Origin: Rhodoferax sp. AJA081-3
GTDB taxonomy: Bacteria > Pseudomonadota > Gammaproteobacteria > Burkholderiales > Burkholderiaceae_C
DNA: 64,000 bases
Direction of reading: 5' to 3'
Assembly: GCF_017798165.1 (NCBI RefSeq)
Contig: NZ_CP059068.1
Span: forward strand, 3,286,001 to 3,350,000
A program made the position numbers and the translations under genes. Position 1 is the first letter of the stretch. Every line of letters starts with the position of its first letter. The notes under the pieces are model-generated. The model was not told where the DNA came from, searched no databases, and saw only the letters and a program-made list of their open reading frames with translations. Below, one piece after another: positions 8,638-17,330 of the stretch.

Positions 8638-9293
8638 TGCCGCAGTTTGAAATATTCGCGACCATTCTGAGCACGCTGATGGGTGGCGCCGTCACGGCCG
8701 TTCAGATCGCGGTGGGCGCGTTTGCCATTGCGGTGGCCGTGGGAATGCTAATGGCCATTGCCGTCACGTTCACACATCTGCGCATGCTGAGGCTGCTTAT
8801 CGCCGCTTATATCGAGTGGATGCGTAACGTGCCGGCCTTGGCCCATTTGTTTGTGATCTATTTCGGCCTGGCGACCTTCGAAATCCGGCTCACGCCCTTG
8901 GTGGCCGCGATTTTGGGTCTTGGCATGGTGGGCGCAGCGGTTTTATGCGATGTCTTCGTCGCGGGGCTTAAAAGCCTGCATGCAGGTCAGCGTGAAGCGG
9001 CTCTGTCCGTAGGCTTGACGCCACGGCAAACCTTGCTTCACATCCTGCTTCCACAAATGTTGCGCGTCACTTGGCCATCGCTGGGCAACTACACCAGTCA
9101 ACTGCTCAAAGACACCTCCATTGCATCCGCAATCGCCGCACCAGAAATCATGTTCTTCGCCCGGAATTTGGTGACTTCAACCTTTGAGACCACCTTGATC
9201 TATCTCGCGGCCATGCTGCTATACGCCAGCGTTGTCCTGCCCATCAGTTGGGGATTTGCCATGACCGAACGCCGTATGGAGAACAAACGATGA
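8637..9293 (+). CDS. ABC transporter permease (HisM/GlnP family), first subunit
   Basis: This 218-aa inner-membrane protein is predicted with five helices and the EAA loop (GLKSLHAGQREAALSVGLTPRQTLLHILLPQMLRV) that docks with the ATPase. The ATG at 8637 overlaps the ATPase stop; GTG 8634 is the alternative. Its 3' end overlaps the next permease by ATGA, so translation is coupled. Confidence 0.93.
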   Translation: MPQFEIFATILSTLMGGAVTAVQIAVGAFAIAVAVGMLMAIAVTFTHLRMLRLLIAAYIEWMRNVPALAHLFVIYFGLATFEIRLTPLVAAILGLGMVGAAVLCDVFVAGLKSLHAGQREAALSVGLTPRQTLLHILLPQMLRVTWPSLGNYTSQLLKDTSIASAIAAPEIMFFARNLVTSTFETTLIYLAAMLLYASVVLPISWGFAMTERRMENKR

Positions 9294-9976
9294 ACAGCTT
9301 CATGTCGGATTTCTACCAGTATTGGCCTGAATGGTGGCCTCGCCTTGCTGAAGCCGCAAAGATGACGGCCAAGCTCTCGTCCGCTGGTTTTGCGCTGGCC
9401 TTGCTGGTCGGGGCCATTCTGGTCGCCATGATTCGGGGCGGCAACCCGGTACTGCGCTTCGCTGCCAACTTTTTCATCCAGTTCGTGCGCACGGTGCCAC
9501 TGCTGGCCCTGTTGCTGGCGCTGTACTTTGCGCTGCCCCCGCTCGGGATCACACTGCCGGGTTTCTGGGCGGGTGTACTGGGCTTGGGTTTGCACGGGGC
9601 TGCCTACGTGGCCGAAATCTTGCGCGGGGGGCTGCAGTCCCTGCACCGTGGGCAGCGTGAAGCCGCTCTGTCGGTCGGGCTGGCACCGCGCCAGGTCTTC
9701 CTGCACGTGGTGTTTCCCCAGGCGCTACGCGTGATGCTGGCGCCGCTGGTCAACACCTATGTGGCGCTTTTGAAAGACAGCTCCCTGTGCGCACTGATTG
9801 CCACGGACGAGCTCATGCTCGTGGCCCGCGCCATGTCCAGTGAATACTTCCTGCCGCTGCACATATTCCTGCTGGTGGGTGTCTTCTATTTCGCGATCGC
9901 CTTCCCCCTGTCCATGCTGTCACGCGTGCTGGAGCAACGTCTTTCGCGTGGCCGAAGGGTCATGGGTGCCACATGA
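9290..9976 (+). CDS. ABC transporter permease (HisM/GlnP family), second subunit
   Basis: This is a 228-aa inner-membrane permease. The EAA motif GLQSLHRGQREAALSVGLAPRQVFLHVVFPQALRV nearly matches that of the preceding gene, so the two probably form a heterodimeric channel. The ATG at 9290 is chosen because it overlaps the previous stop (ATGA); a longer frame from 9248 would read through the neighbour. It overlaps the following amidase in the same way. Confidence 0.93.
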   Translation: MNSFMSDFYQYWPEWWPRLAEAAKMTAKLSSAGFALALLVGAILVAMIRGGNPVLRFAANFFIQFVRTVPLLALLLALYFALPPLGITLPGFWAGVLGLGLHGAAYVAEILRGGLQSLHRGQREAALSVGLAPRQVFLHVVFPQALRVMLAPLVNTYVALLKDSSLCALIATDELMLVARAMSSEYFLPLHIFLLVGVFYFAIAFPLSMLSRVLEQRLSRGRRVMGAT

Positions 9977-11403
9977 GGGATAACGCAATGACTTACGCAT
10001 CGATCGAGGCCACGCTCAAAGCCCTGGACAGCGGAGAGATGGACAGCACGACCTTGGTTGCAAACCAGTTGGCACGTGTGGAATCTTTGGATACCAAGCT
10101 GCACGCCTATGTGGATGTCTACCGAGAAGAAGCCCTACAGGTCGCACGCGGCCTGGACAAGCTGCGGCAAGCCGGGCACACCATTGGTCCGCTGCATGGT
10201 GTCACCCTGGCAATCAAGGATCTATTTGAGATCGAGGGGCGCCCCATCACCGGCGGTTCGCGGTCGCTGCCGCCACGGACCTCCTTGATCACGGCCACGG
10301 TGATCAAGCGCTTGAAAGCTGCCGGCGCCATCATTCTGGGCAAAACGCACACCGTGGAGTTCGCGTTTGGCGGTTGGGGAACCAACACAACCATGGGCAC
10401 ACCCTGGAACCCCTGGGACATGGCGGTCCATCGGATTCCGGGTGGCTCTAGCAGCGGCTCCGCCGTGGCGGTTGCGGCGGGCATGGCCTGCGCGGCATTG
10501 GGAACCGATACCGGTGGCTCCGTTCGCATCCCCGCAGGGCTTTGCGGCCTGGTCGGGCTCAAGACCACACACGGTCTTATTAGCCGGTATGGCCTGATTG
10601 ATCTGTGCCCGACCCACGACACCGTAGGCACACTCACGCGCACGGTGAGAGACAGCGCTACGCTGCTGGACGTTTTGGCCGGAGCCGACCCGCGCGACAA
10701 GGAATCCAGTATTTCGCCATCCCGCTCAGTCTCCAAAGACCTGGAGAAAGAAGTTAGAGGGATGCGGGTATGGGTCCTGCCCGACGCGGAACGCTGCGAC
10801 GTAGACCCAGAAGTTTTGGACGCGTATGACCGGTCGCTGGTGGTCTTGCAAGGGCTTGGCATGCGCTTGGTGGACAAGCCGCTACCGCAAAGCCTGAGCC
10901 AATCCATGCGTGTTGCAGGCAGCCTGATGAGTGCCGAGGGCTACGCCAATCTGGGCACGCTGTTCGAACGCGACGGGCTGGAATTCGACCCCAATATCAA
11001 GCGGCGCATTCTGCTCGGCCGCGACATACGGGCCGCGCAATACATTGACCTGCTTCAGGAGCGGGAGGTCGCCAAAGCCCTGATGGCTGAGGCAATGGAC
11101 GGTATTGACGTTTGTGTGTTTCCGACCAACGCAATCACTGCCATCCCGGTCAGCGAGGTTGACGAACTGGCCACACCCCTGTCCAGGCTCGGCCGATTTG
11201 TGAACCTGCTGGACCTGTGTTCGGTGGCGGTGCCCGCCGGGCTTTCATCCGGTGGTCTGCCCATTTCGATCCAGATCATTGGGCGCGCCTTTGCCGAGCC
11301 GACCATCTTGCGGGCCGCATTCGCGTTTGAAAAGGCCACATCCTGGGGCCTGGCCCATCCGTCAGGGCTGGATCACCTTGGGTCGGTAGCGCAAGCAACT
11401 TAA
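9973..11403 (+). CDS. Amidase signature family hydrolase
   Basis: This 476-aa cytoplasmic enzyme has the Ser-cisSer-Lys catalytic set. Lys82 is in LAIKDLF, the bridging Ser is in PGGSSSGSA (about 159-161), and nucleophile Ser183 is in GTDTGGSVRIPA. The family hydrolyses C-N bonds of amides, carbamates or ureido compounds and includes the GatA-like amidases; gatB/gatC are absent here, which argues against a tRNA role. It is translationally coupled to the permease (ATGA) and sits between transporter and oxidative genes. The natural substrate is therefore likely the imported compound, perhaps an amino-acid amide (inference). ATG 9988 is an alternative start. Confidence 0.9.
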   Translation: MRDNAMTYASIEATLKALDSGEMDSTTLVANQLARVESLDTKLHAYVDVYREEALQVARGLDKLRQAGHTIGPLHGVTLAIKDLFEIEGRPITGGSRSLPPRTSLITATVIKRLKAAGAIILGKTHTVEFAFGGWGTNTTMGTPWNPWDMAVHRIPGGSSSGSAVAVAAGMACAALGTDTGGSVRIPAGLCGLVGLKTTHGLISRYGLIDLCPTHDTVGTLTRTVRDSATLLDVLAGADPRDKESSISPSRSVSKDLEKEVRGMRVWVLPDAERCDVDPEVLDAYDRSLVVLQGLGMRLVDKPLPQSLSQSMRVAGSLMSAEGYANLGTLFERDGLEFDPNIKRRILLGRDIRAAQYIDLLQEREVAKALMAEAMDGIDVCVFPTNAITAIPVSEVDELATPLSRLGRFVNLLDLCSVAVPAGLSSGGLPISIQIIGRAFAEPTILRAAFAFEKATSWGLAHPSGLDHLGSVAQAT

Positions 11404-11418
11404 CAGCAGGTTCGCACC

Positions 11419-12315
11419 ATGCCGTACACCTTGTCTTCCCCTTTTGCCAGATCCTTCGTGGTCGCGACACTTGTGCTCCTGGGCGCTGCAGGGTACGCAT
11501 CCGCCCAGACGGCTGACAGCGCGACGCTGACGCGCATCGCCCATACGGGGCTGGTGCGGGTGGGATACATCCCCACGCCGGGAACCTTCGCCTTTCAGGA
11601 CCCGCAGGGGCAAACGCTGGGTTACTCCATCGACTTGTGTCTGCGGGTGATTGAGAACGTTCGCAAAACGCTGAAGCGCTCCGACCTCAAGGTCAGCTAC
11701 ACCCCGATCAAGGGCGCTCAGCGCATTCCGCTGTTGAAGGCAGGTGAGATTGACATTGAATGTGGTGGCAATACCAACACGGCTGCGCGTCAGAAAGAGG
11801 TGGATTTTTCGCACACTTTCTTCACGACGGGGGCGCGCCTGCTTGCTAAAAAATCCTTCAAGGTTGAGAAAAACGCCGACTTGTGGAAGAGACGCGTTGC
11901 GGTCAGCAAAGGAACCACCGCTGAAACCTTGGTCCATCAGCTCAAGGTGGAGCAGAACCTGGAAGTGTTTACGGTGGCCACCGACCCCGAGGGAGTCGCG
12001 TTGGTGGAGGCTGGAAAAGTTGATGCCTTTGCGCAGGACGACATCCTCTTGTATGGCCTCATCGGACAGTCCCAGCACGGGGAGCTGCTATGGGTCACCG
12101 GACGATTCATGTCCGTGGAGCCCTACGCTTTTATGCTGCCCAAAGGTGACGCGGGTTTTCGTGAAATTGTTGACAAGACCATGCTGGCGCTGATGTCGTC
12201 CGGCGAGCTGTTGACCATCTACAAAAAGTGGTTTGACACGGAAAAACTTCGCGTCCCCATGAATGTCCATATGAAGGAAAACATCAAGTTTCCAAACAAG
12301 TATGGTATTCCGTGA
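11419..12315 (+). CDS. Second periplasmic solute-binding protein (family 3, GltI/AapJ-like)
   Basis: This 298-aa protein has a signal peptide (cleavage near YASA-QTAD). Features of glutamate/aspartate-type binding proteins are visible: LRVGYIPTPGTFAFQDPQGQTLGYSIDLC near the N-terminus, VSYTPIKGAQRIPLLKAGEIDIECGGNTNTAARQKEVDFSHTFF at the hinge, and GKVDAFAQDDILLYGLI. It follows the amidase by 15 bp. It has no permease of its own nearby, so it may share the transporter at 7849-9976 or present ligand to the chemoreceptor encoded next (both inferences). Confidence 0.9.
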   Translation: MPYTLSSPFARSFVVATLVLLGAAGYASAQTADSATLTRIAHTGLVRVGYIPTPGTFAFQDPQGQTLGYSIDLCLRVIENVRKTLKRSDLKVSYTPIKGAQRIPLLKAGEIDIECGGNTNTAARQKEVDFSHTFFTTGARLLAKKSFKVEKNADLWKRRVAVSKGTTAETLVHQLKVEQNLEVFTVATDPEGVALVEAGKVDAFAQDDILLYGLIGQSQHGELLWVTGRFMSVEPYAFMLPKGDAGFREIVDKTMLALMSSGELLTIYKKWFDTEKLRVPMNVHMKENIKFPNKYGIP

Positions 12316-12399
12316 GCGGTCTTGCAATGGCCACGTTGACCCGTAGCCGCATTTACATATGCGCATCCCAAGAGTCACCTTCTCGCTCGGAGTAAAGCC

Positions 12400-13998
12400 A
12401 TGTCCTTCTTGCTGAATGTCAGTATCCGATCCCGCTTCTACATCGTTCTGGTTTCCGTCTCGTTGTCATTGTGCGTGCTGGGCATCTGGGGCTGGGTATC
12501 GGGTGCCCACGCCAGTAGAAATACAGCAGAGCTCTTCATCCGGTCTAATACCGCCGCAGCCGACATCTCCATGTTGCGAGAGTCATTGAGTCTGGTCCGC
12601 CGTTGGGAGAGTTCCGCCCTGGCCGTCGGGACGTCCAACGCAACACAAGTTCAGACCTTGATAAAGGCATGGAAAGCGGAGATCGCGCGTGCCCACCAAG
12701 CAGCGGAGCAAATTGTGCTGGCGAATCCTGGAAACGCAGAGATTGCTACTTTGGTAGCGACCCAAACCCGGTTGATGCGCGACTATGTTGTGGTGATGGA
12801 GCCCACGCTGGATCAGCTACAGATGGCAGTCATCGATGGACTGTCGGCCCTGGCTTATTCCGCCAAGACAGAAAACACCTTGAAGGCCTTAGGCGAAAAC
12901 ACCGCGCAATTGACGAGCGCCCAGCAAAATGCAGCAGAGTCGGCACGGGAAGAGATGGCGACACAGTCCACCTCAGCGTCGTTGCTGCGTTTGGGATTGA
13001 TAGCCCTGACCTTGTTGATATTTGCTCCCTTGATGTGGTGGACATTGCGGGCAGTTTGCCAACCTTTGGATCGTGCGGTTGCGTTGGCCCGGCAAATTGC
13101 AGACGGTGATCTCAGCCAGACCATCGTCGTGAGGGGTGAGGATGAAATGGCCCAGTTGCTTCTGGCACTGGATGCCATGCAGTCTGCACTCAGGCAGGTG
13201 GTTGGCGAGGTACGTGATGCGTCGGAATCGATCAAGCTGGCCAGTGCCGAGGTGGCCAGTGGCAATTTGGATCTGAGCCAACGCACCGAGCAAACCGCCA
13301 GCAAATTGCAAAGCACGGCGTCCTCCCTTTCTGAGCTGACAGGCGCCGTTTGGCAGTCTGCACAGTCTGCGAAGCAAGCCCATCACATTGCTTCGTCTGC
13401 TGCTGATGTTGCTGTCTTGGGGGGCCGGGCGGTATCGGAGGTGGTAGGCACGATGCATGCGATAACCCAGAGCTCCGGGAAGATTGCAGACATCATTTCC
13501 GTAATCGATGTTATTGCCTTCCAAACCAACATATTGGCCTTGAACGCCGCAGTGGAGGCGGCGCGTGCGGGAGAACAGGGACGGGGCTTTGCCGTTGTGG
13601 CCAGCGAGGTGCGCAACTTGGCCACACGTTCCGCACAGGCTGCCAAGGAAATCAAGACACTGATCGACTCCAGCGTACACCGGGTTCAAGAGGGTTCTCA
13701 ATTGGCGTCGTCCGCAGGAGAGACCATGCAAGACATCGTGGCCTCGGCGCAGCGTGTGACGAGCACCGTTGCCGCGATCACGGAAACCGCAGTCGCGCAA
13801 AGCCAAAGCATTGAGCAAGTGAATGGCACCGTTGCAGAACTCGACCAAATGACGCAGCAAAACGCGGCGCTGGTGGAACAGAGCGCGGCTGCCGCCCAAG
13901 CCCTGCAAGACCAAGCGGAGAAGCTGGTGCGCGTCGTTGGCACGTTTCGCCTGGTGCCTGTTCCCATACCACACCAACAGCATTCCCTACTTCATTGA
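12400..13998 (+). CDS. Methyl-accepting chemotaxis protein
   Basis: This 532-aa receptor has TM1 at about 13-33, a roughly 160-residue periplasmic four-helix-type ligand domain, TM2 at about 192-214, a HAMP domain, and a cytoplasmic coiled coil. The conserved hairpin tip is present ([33 protein letters not shown]). It resembles Tsr/Tar-class receptors of Betaproteobacteria. The C-terminus lacks the NWETF CheR/CheB tether. Its position inside a transport and catabolic operon suggests that cells swim toward the same compound they import. The ligand could bind directly or through the binding protein encoded 84 bp upstream. Confidence 0.92.
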   Translation: MSFLLNVSIRSRFYIVLVSVSLSLCVLGIWGWVSGAHASRNTAELFIRSNTAAADISMLRESLSLVRRWESSALAVGTSNATQVQTLIKAWKAEIARAHQAAEQIVLANPGNAEIATLVATQTRLMRDYVVVMEPTLDQLQMAVIDGLSALAYSAKTENTLKALGENTAQLTSAQQNAAESAREEMATQSTSASLLRLGLIALTLLIFAPLMWWTLRAVCQPLDRAVALARQIADGDLSQTIVVRGEDEMAQLLLALDAMQSALRQVVGEVRDASESIKLASAEVASGNLDLSQRTEQTASKLQSTASSLSELTGAVWQSAQSAKQAHHIASSAADVAVLGGRAVSEVVGTMHAITQSSGKIADIISVIDVIAFQTNILALNAAVEAARAGEQGRGFAVVASEVRNLATRSAQAAKEIKTLIDSSVHRVQEGSQLASSAGETMQDIVASAQRVTSTVAAITETAVAQSQSIEQVNGTVAELDQMTQQNAALVEQSAAAAQALQDQAEKLVRVVGTFRLVPVPIPHQQHSLLH

Positions 13999-14010
13999 AA
14001 CCTGAACACC

Positions 14011-14964
14011 ATGCAACCTACCTATCTTGACGATGACACCATCTCCGTATTCCTGGACTACCCGCGTGTAGTCGCCATCCTGGACGAGGCGTTTGCCGAT
14101 CTTGCCGTCGGCCGTGCTGAAATCCATGCGCGCCAGAGGACGGACAGTCTGAACTTGCGCTTAAGCACCATGGGTGCATTGTGGAATGCGCGGCAGGTCG
14201 GGGGTGTCAAGATTTATCCCACGGTTAGCGGGCAGTTTTCCTTTTTGATTACCTTGTTTGATCTAGAAACCAACCGACCCATCGCGGTGCTCGACGGTGC
14301 CGAAATCACCAAATTCCGCACCGCCGGGTTGACCGCACTGATAGCGTCCAAGACGGCTAGCCAACGGGTCAAGAAGCTTGCCTTGTTTGGCGCTGGCTTT
14401 CAAGGAACCGCCCAAGCGCTGGCGCTGTGTGCGGTCTTCCAGTTCGACGCAATATCCGTGGTCGACCCACTCGTGGACGATGCTTGGTGCAGCCGTCTGG
14501 CCTTGCAAACAGGCAGTGTTGTCAAGCGGTGCAGTCCTGAGGCTGCGACGTTGGATGCTGACATTGTGGTCACCGCCACGCGTTCACAGACGCCGGTGTT
14601 TGACGGCAACTGGCTCAAGCCGGGGGCCTTCGTTTCAGCGATTGGTATCAGTGCACCCAAGGGGCGTGAACTGGACGACGCGACCCTGTCCCGCGCCAAT
14701 CGAATCATCGTGGAATGGAAGCCGCAGAGCTTGCGCGAAGCCGGTGAACTCGTGTTATGGCAAACCGACAACGCGTTGGAGCGTGAAAAAATTGTGGATC
14801 TACCGGAGCTCTACCGCCGGTCCGAACCTTGGCGCGGCAGTGAGGAAGACATCATCGTGGCCAAATCCGTGGGGGTTGGCCTCTCGGACGTCGCGTGTGC
14901 CTATCTGGCGTTCACCCGTAGTCAGCAAGTGCAAGAAACGCAAGCGAAGGGAGCTGCTGCGTGA
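14011..14964 (+). CDS. Ornithine cyclodeaminase / mu-crystallin family protein
   Basis: This 317-aa NAD(P)-dependent enzyme has MGALWNARQVGGVKIYP in the substrate domain, the FRTAGLTALIASKTAS stretch typical of the family, and a Rossmann glycine motif LFGAGFQG. The family includes ornithine cyclodeaminase, alanine dehydrogenase of archaeal type, ketimine reductases and opine or pyrroline-carboxylate reductases. The true substrate is unclear. The GTGA overlap with the FAD dehydrogenase downstream suggests the pair interconverts an amino acid and its imino or keto form. Confidence 0.85.
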   Translation: MQPTYLDDDTISVFLDYPRVVAILDEAFADLAVGRAEIHARQRTDSLNLRLSTMGALWNARQVGGVKIYPTVSGQFSFLITLFDLETNRPIAVLDGAEITKFRTAGLTALIASKTASQRVKKLALFGAGFQGTAQALALCAVFQFDAISVVDPLVDDAWCSRLALQTGSVVKRCSPEAATLDADIVVTATRSQTPVFDGNWLKPGAFVSAIGISAPKGRELDDATLSRANRIIVEWKPQSLREAGELVLWQTDNALEREKIVDLPELYRRSEPWRGSEEDIIVAKSVGVGLSDVACAYLAFTRSQQVQETQAKGAAA

Positions 14965-16172
14965 AGGTCTGCGTTATCGGAGCCGGCGTCGTAGGATGCT
15001 CCACCGCATACCAACTGGCGCGCATGGGCTGTGATGTGCATCTGGTGGACGAGGCCACGGGTCCTGGATTGTTAACGAGCTATGCCAATGGCGCACAGCT
15101 TAGTTACAGCTACGTGGAGCCTCTGGCATCACCCCACACCTTGCGTGCGCTTCCGGGGCTGCTGGCGGCGCGCCACTCGCCACTGCGTTTCACGCCCAGA
15201 CTGGACTGGCGGCAGTGGCGGTGGGGTCTTCAGTTTTTGCGCGCCTGCACCAGAAAACAGGTGGAAGACGGGACTAGCCAACTCCTGCGCTTGTCCCAAC
15301 TCAGTCGCGACACCTTGGTGGAATGGATGCAGACTGAGGGCTGGTCGTTTGACCACAAAATCAACGGCAAACTCGTGCTCTGCCCCGACGACAACAGTCT
15401 GAAGCGCCAAGATGCGCAGATCCAGTTTCAAAGGCACCAGGGTTGCCATCAGCAGATTTTGAGTGCGGCTGAATGTGTCGAGAAGGAGCCCGCGCTGCAA
15501 AACTACTCTGGAAAATTTGCCGGTGGCGTATGGACGGCTGACGAACGGGTGGGTGACCCTTACAAGCTTTGCCTGGAACTGGTAAAGAGTGCGCAGCGCC
15601 TAGGCGCGACCGTGTCCTTCAATACCGCACTGCAGGACTTTGTGGTGCGTGGCGACCGCCTGACGCACGTGCGCACCGGCAAGGGGGAGTTGGTGGCGGA
15701 TGCCTTTGTGCTGGCGACCGGCGTGCATGCGGCCGCCCATGCGGCCAAGCTGGGAATGCATGTGCCCGTCTACCCAATCAAGGGGTATAGCATCACCGTG
15801 CCGATGCGGGAGACCATTCGCGCCCCGCAGGTCAGCATCACAGAGCTGTCGCTGAAGACGGTTTTTGCGCCGTTGGGGCAGAATCTGCGCGTCGCTGCCA
15901 TGGCTGAAATTGGCGAACAAGGCCTTTCGATTCCAGCAGCGCGCATCCAACAAATGCTTGCGTCGGTTGAGTCTGTTTTTCCGGGATTGTGTGACACGGA
16001 AACCTGCCAGCCTTGGGCGGGATTGAGACCCGCCACTCCAACATCTATTCCGATAGTGGGCCGCAGTAAATACAAGAATTTGTTCTTGAATGTAGGGCAT
16101 GGTGCGCTGGGCCTGACGCTGGCCGCCGGTAGTGCGGTGGCGCTTTCGCAAGAGTTGATGGGTCCAGCGTGA
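14961..16172 (+). CDS. D-amino-acid dehydrogenase (DadA)-like FAD oxidoreductase
   Basis: This 403-aa protein has an N-terminal dinucleotide motif VIGAGVVGCSTAYQLARMG, ANGAQLSYSYVEPLASP (the DadA-type substrate loop), YPIKGYSITVP and a C-terminal WAGLRPATPTSIPIVGRS with NVGHGALGLTLAAGS, all characteristic of DadA and related deaminating flavoproteins. It probably oxidises a D-amino acid or an N-substituted amino acid and passes electrons to the respiratory chain. It starts at GTG 14961 and overlaps the cyclodeaminase-family gene. It ends the operon that begins at 6919. Confidence 0.88.
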   Translation: MKVCVIGAGVVGCSTAYQLARMGCDVHLVDEATGPGLLTSYANGAQLSYSYVEPLASPHTLRALPGLLAARHSPLRFTPRLDWRQWRWGLQFLRACTRKQVEDGTSQLLRLSQLSRDTLVEWMQTEGWSFDHKINGKLVLCPDDNSLKRQDAQIQFQRHQGCHQQILSAAECVEKEPALQNYSGKFAGGVWTADERVGDPYKLCLELVKSAQRLGATVSFNTALQDFVVRGDRLTHVRTGKGELVADAFVLATGVHAAAHAAKLGMHVPVYPIKGYSITVPMRETIRAPQVSITELSLKTVFAPLGQNLRVAAMAEIGEQGLSIPAARIQQMLASVESVFPGLCDTETCQPWAGLRPATPTSIPIVGRSKYKNLFLNVGHGALGLTLAAGSAVALSQELMGPA

Positions 16173-16206
16173 CGGTTGATTCTGTTGAAGGAATGGCGCG
16201 TGTGCA

Positions 16207-16611
16207 TCAAGTCGCGCGCTGCAACAGTAGTGCACGCCACTTCCACTCCTGCGCCGCCAAGCTGCCCACAAAGATGGCCTCGGTAATCAGGTGGCCCAGC
16301 CCGAAAAGCGTCGCAGTGTTTGCATAGGCCACGGCGAGGCAGACACATACCAGGGACCAGAAACCGTTTGCGACCACCAGCAGCTTGATCAAGGGCATGG
16401 GCCGTTTGCTACGGGTGGCGAGGATAAATGAAAAGCTGGCGTAGAGCACATTGGCCGCGCCCATGAACAGCAGCAGTGTGTGGGGCAGGGCTTGCAGTTG
16501 GCTCAGCTGTGCGGTGAATAGCAACACCACGAATCCGACCAGAGCGCCGGCGGTGCAGTCTATCCAGAGGAGGTTGTTGGCGATTCGCATGGGTTGCAAG
16601 CCGTGAACCAT
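16207..16611 (-). CDS. Small integral membrane protein, unknown function
   Basis: This 134-aa protein has four hydrophobic helices (about 18-38, 46-66, 77-97, 102-122) and few charged residues. No recognised family motif is visible. An internal ATG at 16590 is an alternative start. It is encoded opposite to the upstream catabolic operon and 16 bp downstream of the VHL-like gene on the same strand, so the two may be co-transcribed. Confidence 0.6.
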   Translation of the reverse strand: MVHGLQPMRIANNLLWIDCTAGALVGFVVLLFTAQLSQLQALPHTLLLFMGAANVLYASFSFILATRSKRPMPLIKLLVVANGFWSLVCVCLAVAYANTATLFGLGHLITEAIFVGSLAAQEWKWRALLLQRAT

Positions 16612-16627
16612 TCACCTGCCTCTGCTC

Positions 16628-16975
16628 TTATTGGATGTCAATGGTGCGCGGCTGCGCGTCTGGGTAATACAGGCCCACGCACTGCCCATGCTTGTTGGTT
16701 GCGATCCACGGGTGGGTTAGGTAAGTGGACTGCGTATAACTCTCCCCGGGGGCCAAGGTTTGGTACAACACGCGCTTTCCTGTGTAGTTCAGCCACCAAA
16801 TGCGTACTGCATGCGTGCCAATATTTTTAAAGACAACCTCGGTCGCGTGTTGCGCATGCAGCGAACGGGCCACCGGCTCTGCGTCGCAACGCGATGGCTG
16901 GGCAACGGCACCGGCGACCTGCCCCCACGCCAACAACAGGACCGCGCAGGGAAGCTTTACATTGCGAATGAACAT
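16628..16975 (-). CDS. Secreted protein resembling the VHL beta domain
   Basis: This 115-aa protein has a signal peptide (hydrophobic AVLLLAWGQVAGAVA, cleavage near AVA-QP). The mature part has VVFKNIGTHAVRIWWLNYTGKRVLYQTLAPGE, then a segment YLTHPWIATN and GQCVGLYYP. This order (Val/Asn-rich strand, WLN, TL-PGE, H-PW, terminal YP) closely follows the beta-sandwich domain of the von Hippel-Lindau protein. Bacterial copies of this fold are known as a sparse family without an assigned role. Two cysteines (CDAEP and GQC) could pair in the periplasm. The match is by eye. Confidence 0.65.
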   Translation of the reverse strand: MFIRNVKLPCAVLLLAWGQVAGAVAQPSRCDAEPVARSLHAQHATEVVFKNIGTHAVRIWWLNYTGKRVLYQTLAPGESYTQSTYLTHPWIATNKHGQCVGLYYPDAQPRTIDIQ

Positions 16976-17330
16976 CAGGTGAGCCGAAGCGATGGGGTAG
17001 ACGCGAGAATTTTAGCGGCCTACCTACCAAGGGGGAATGTGTCCCGCAGAAGAGATGTACACCTGCGCCTGTAGCCGTGTTGTTGTCGGGGCTCACTACT
17101 GACCAGCAGCCCTTTACCCTCTCCCATAGATCCAAAGTGCCATCGCCGGTGATGTCACACGTTCAAATAGATCGCTATGCTATTGATAGTAAATTGAGCA
17201 ATACCGACGGGGGCTACAGCCTGGTTTTATCAAAATACATTCGCAACTTTACCTTTGGGAAACTTTGAAGACAGCACTTTGGAATCTAATCGCAGCCAAG
17301 GGTCTTCAATAGAAAGCAAGGTGAACGGTC
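16976..17330. other. Intergenic region between the VHL-like gene and the TonB receptor
   Basis: About 355 bp without a credible gene; short open frames here lack codon bias and start signals. It holds one inverse-oriented copy of repeat A (17165-17228). It must contain divergent promoters, but I see no convincing Fur box or other operator. Confidence 0.6.
17165..17228 (-). repeat. Repeat family A, copy A2 (inverse orientation)
   Basis: Reading the minus strand, the GGCTGTAGCCCCCGT head is followed by a variable middle and an ATAGCATAGCGATCTATT-like tail. It lies in the region upstream of the TonB-dependent receptor gene. Confidence 0.7.
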
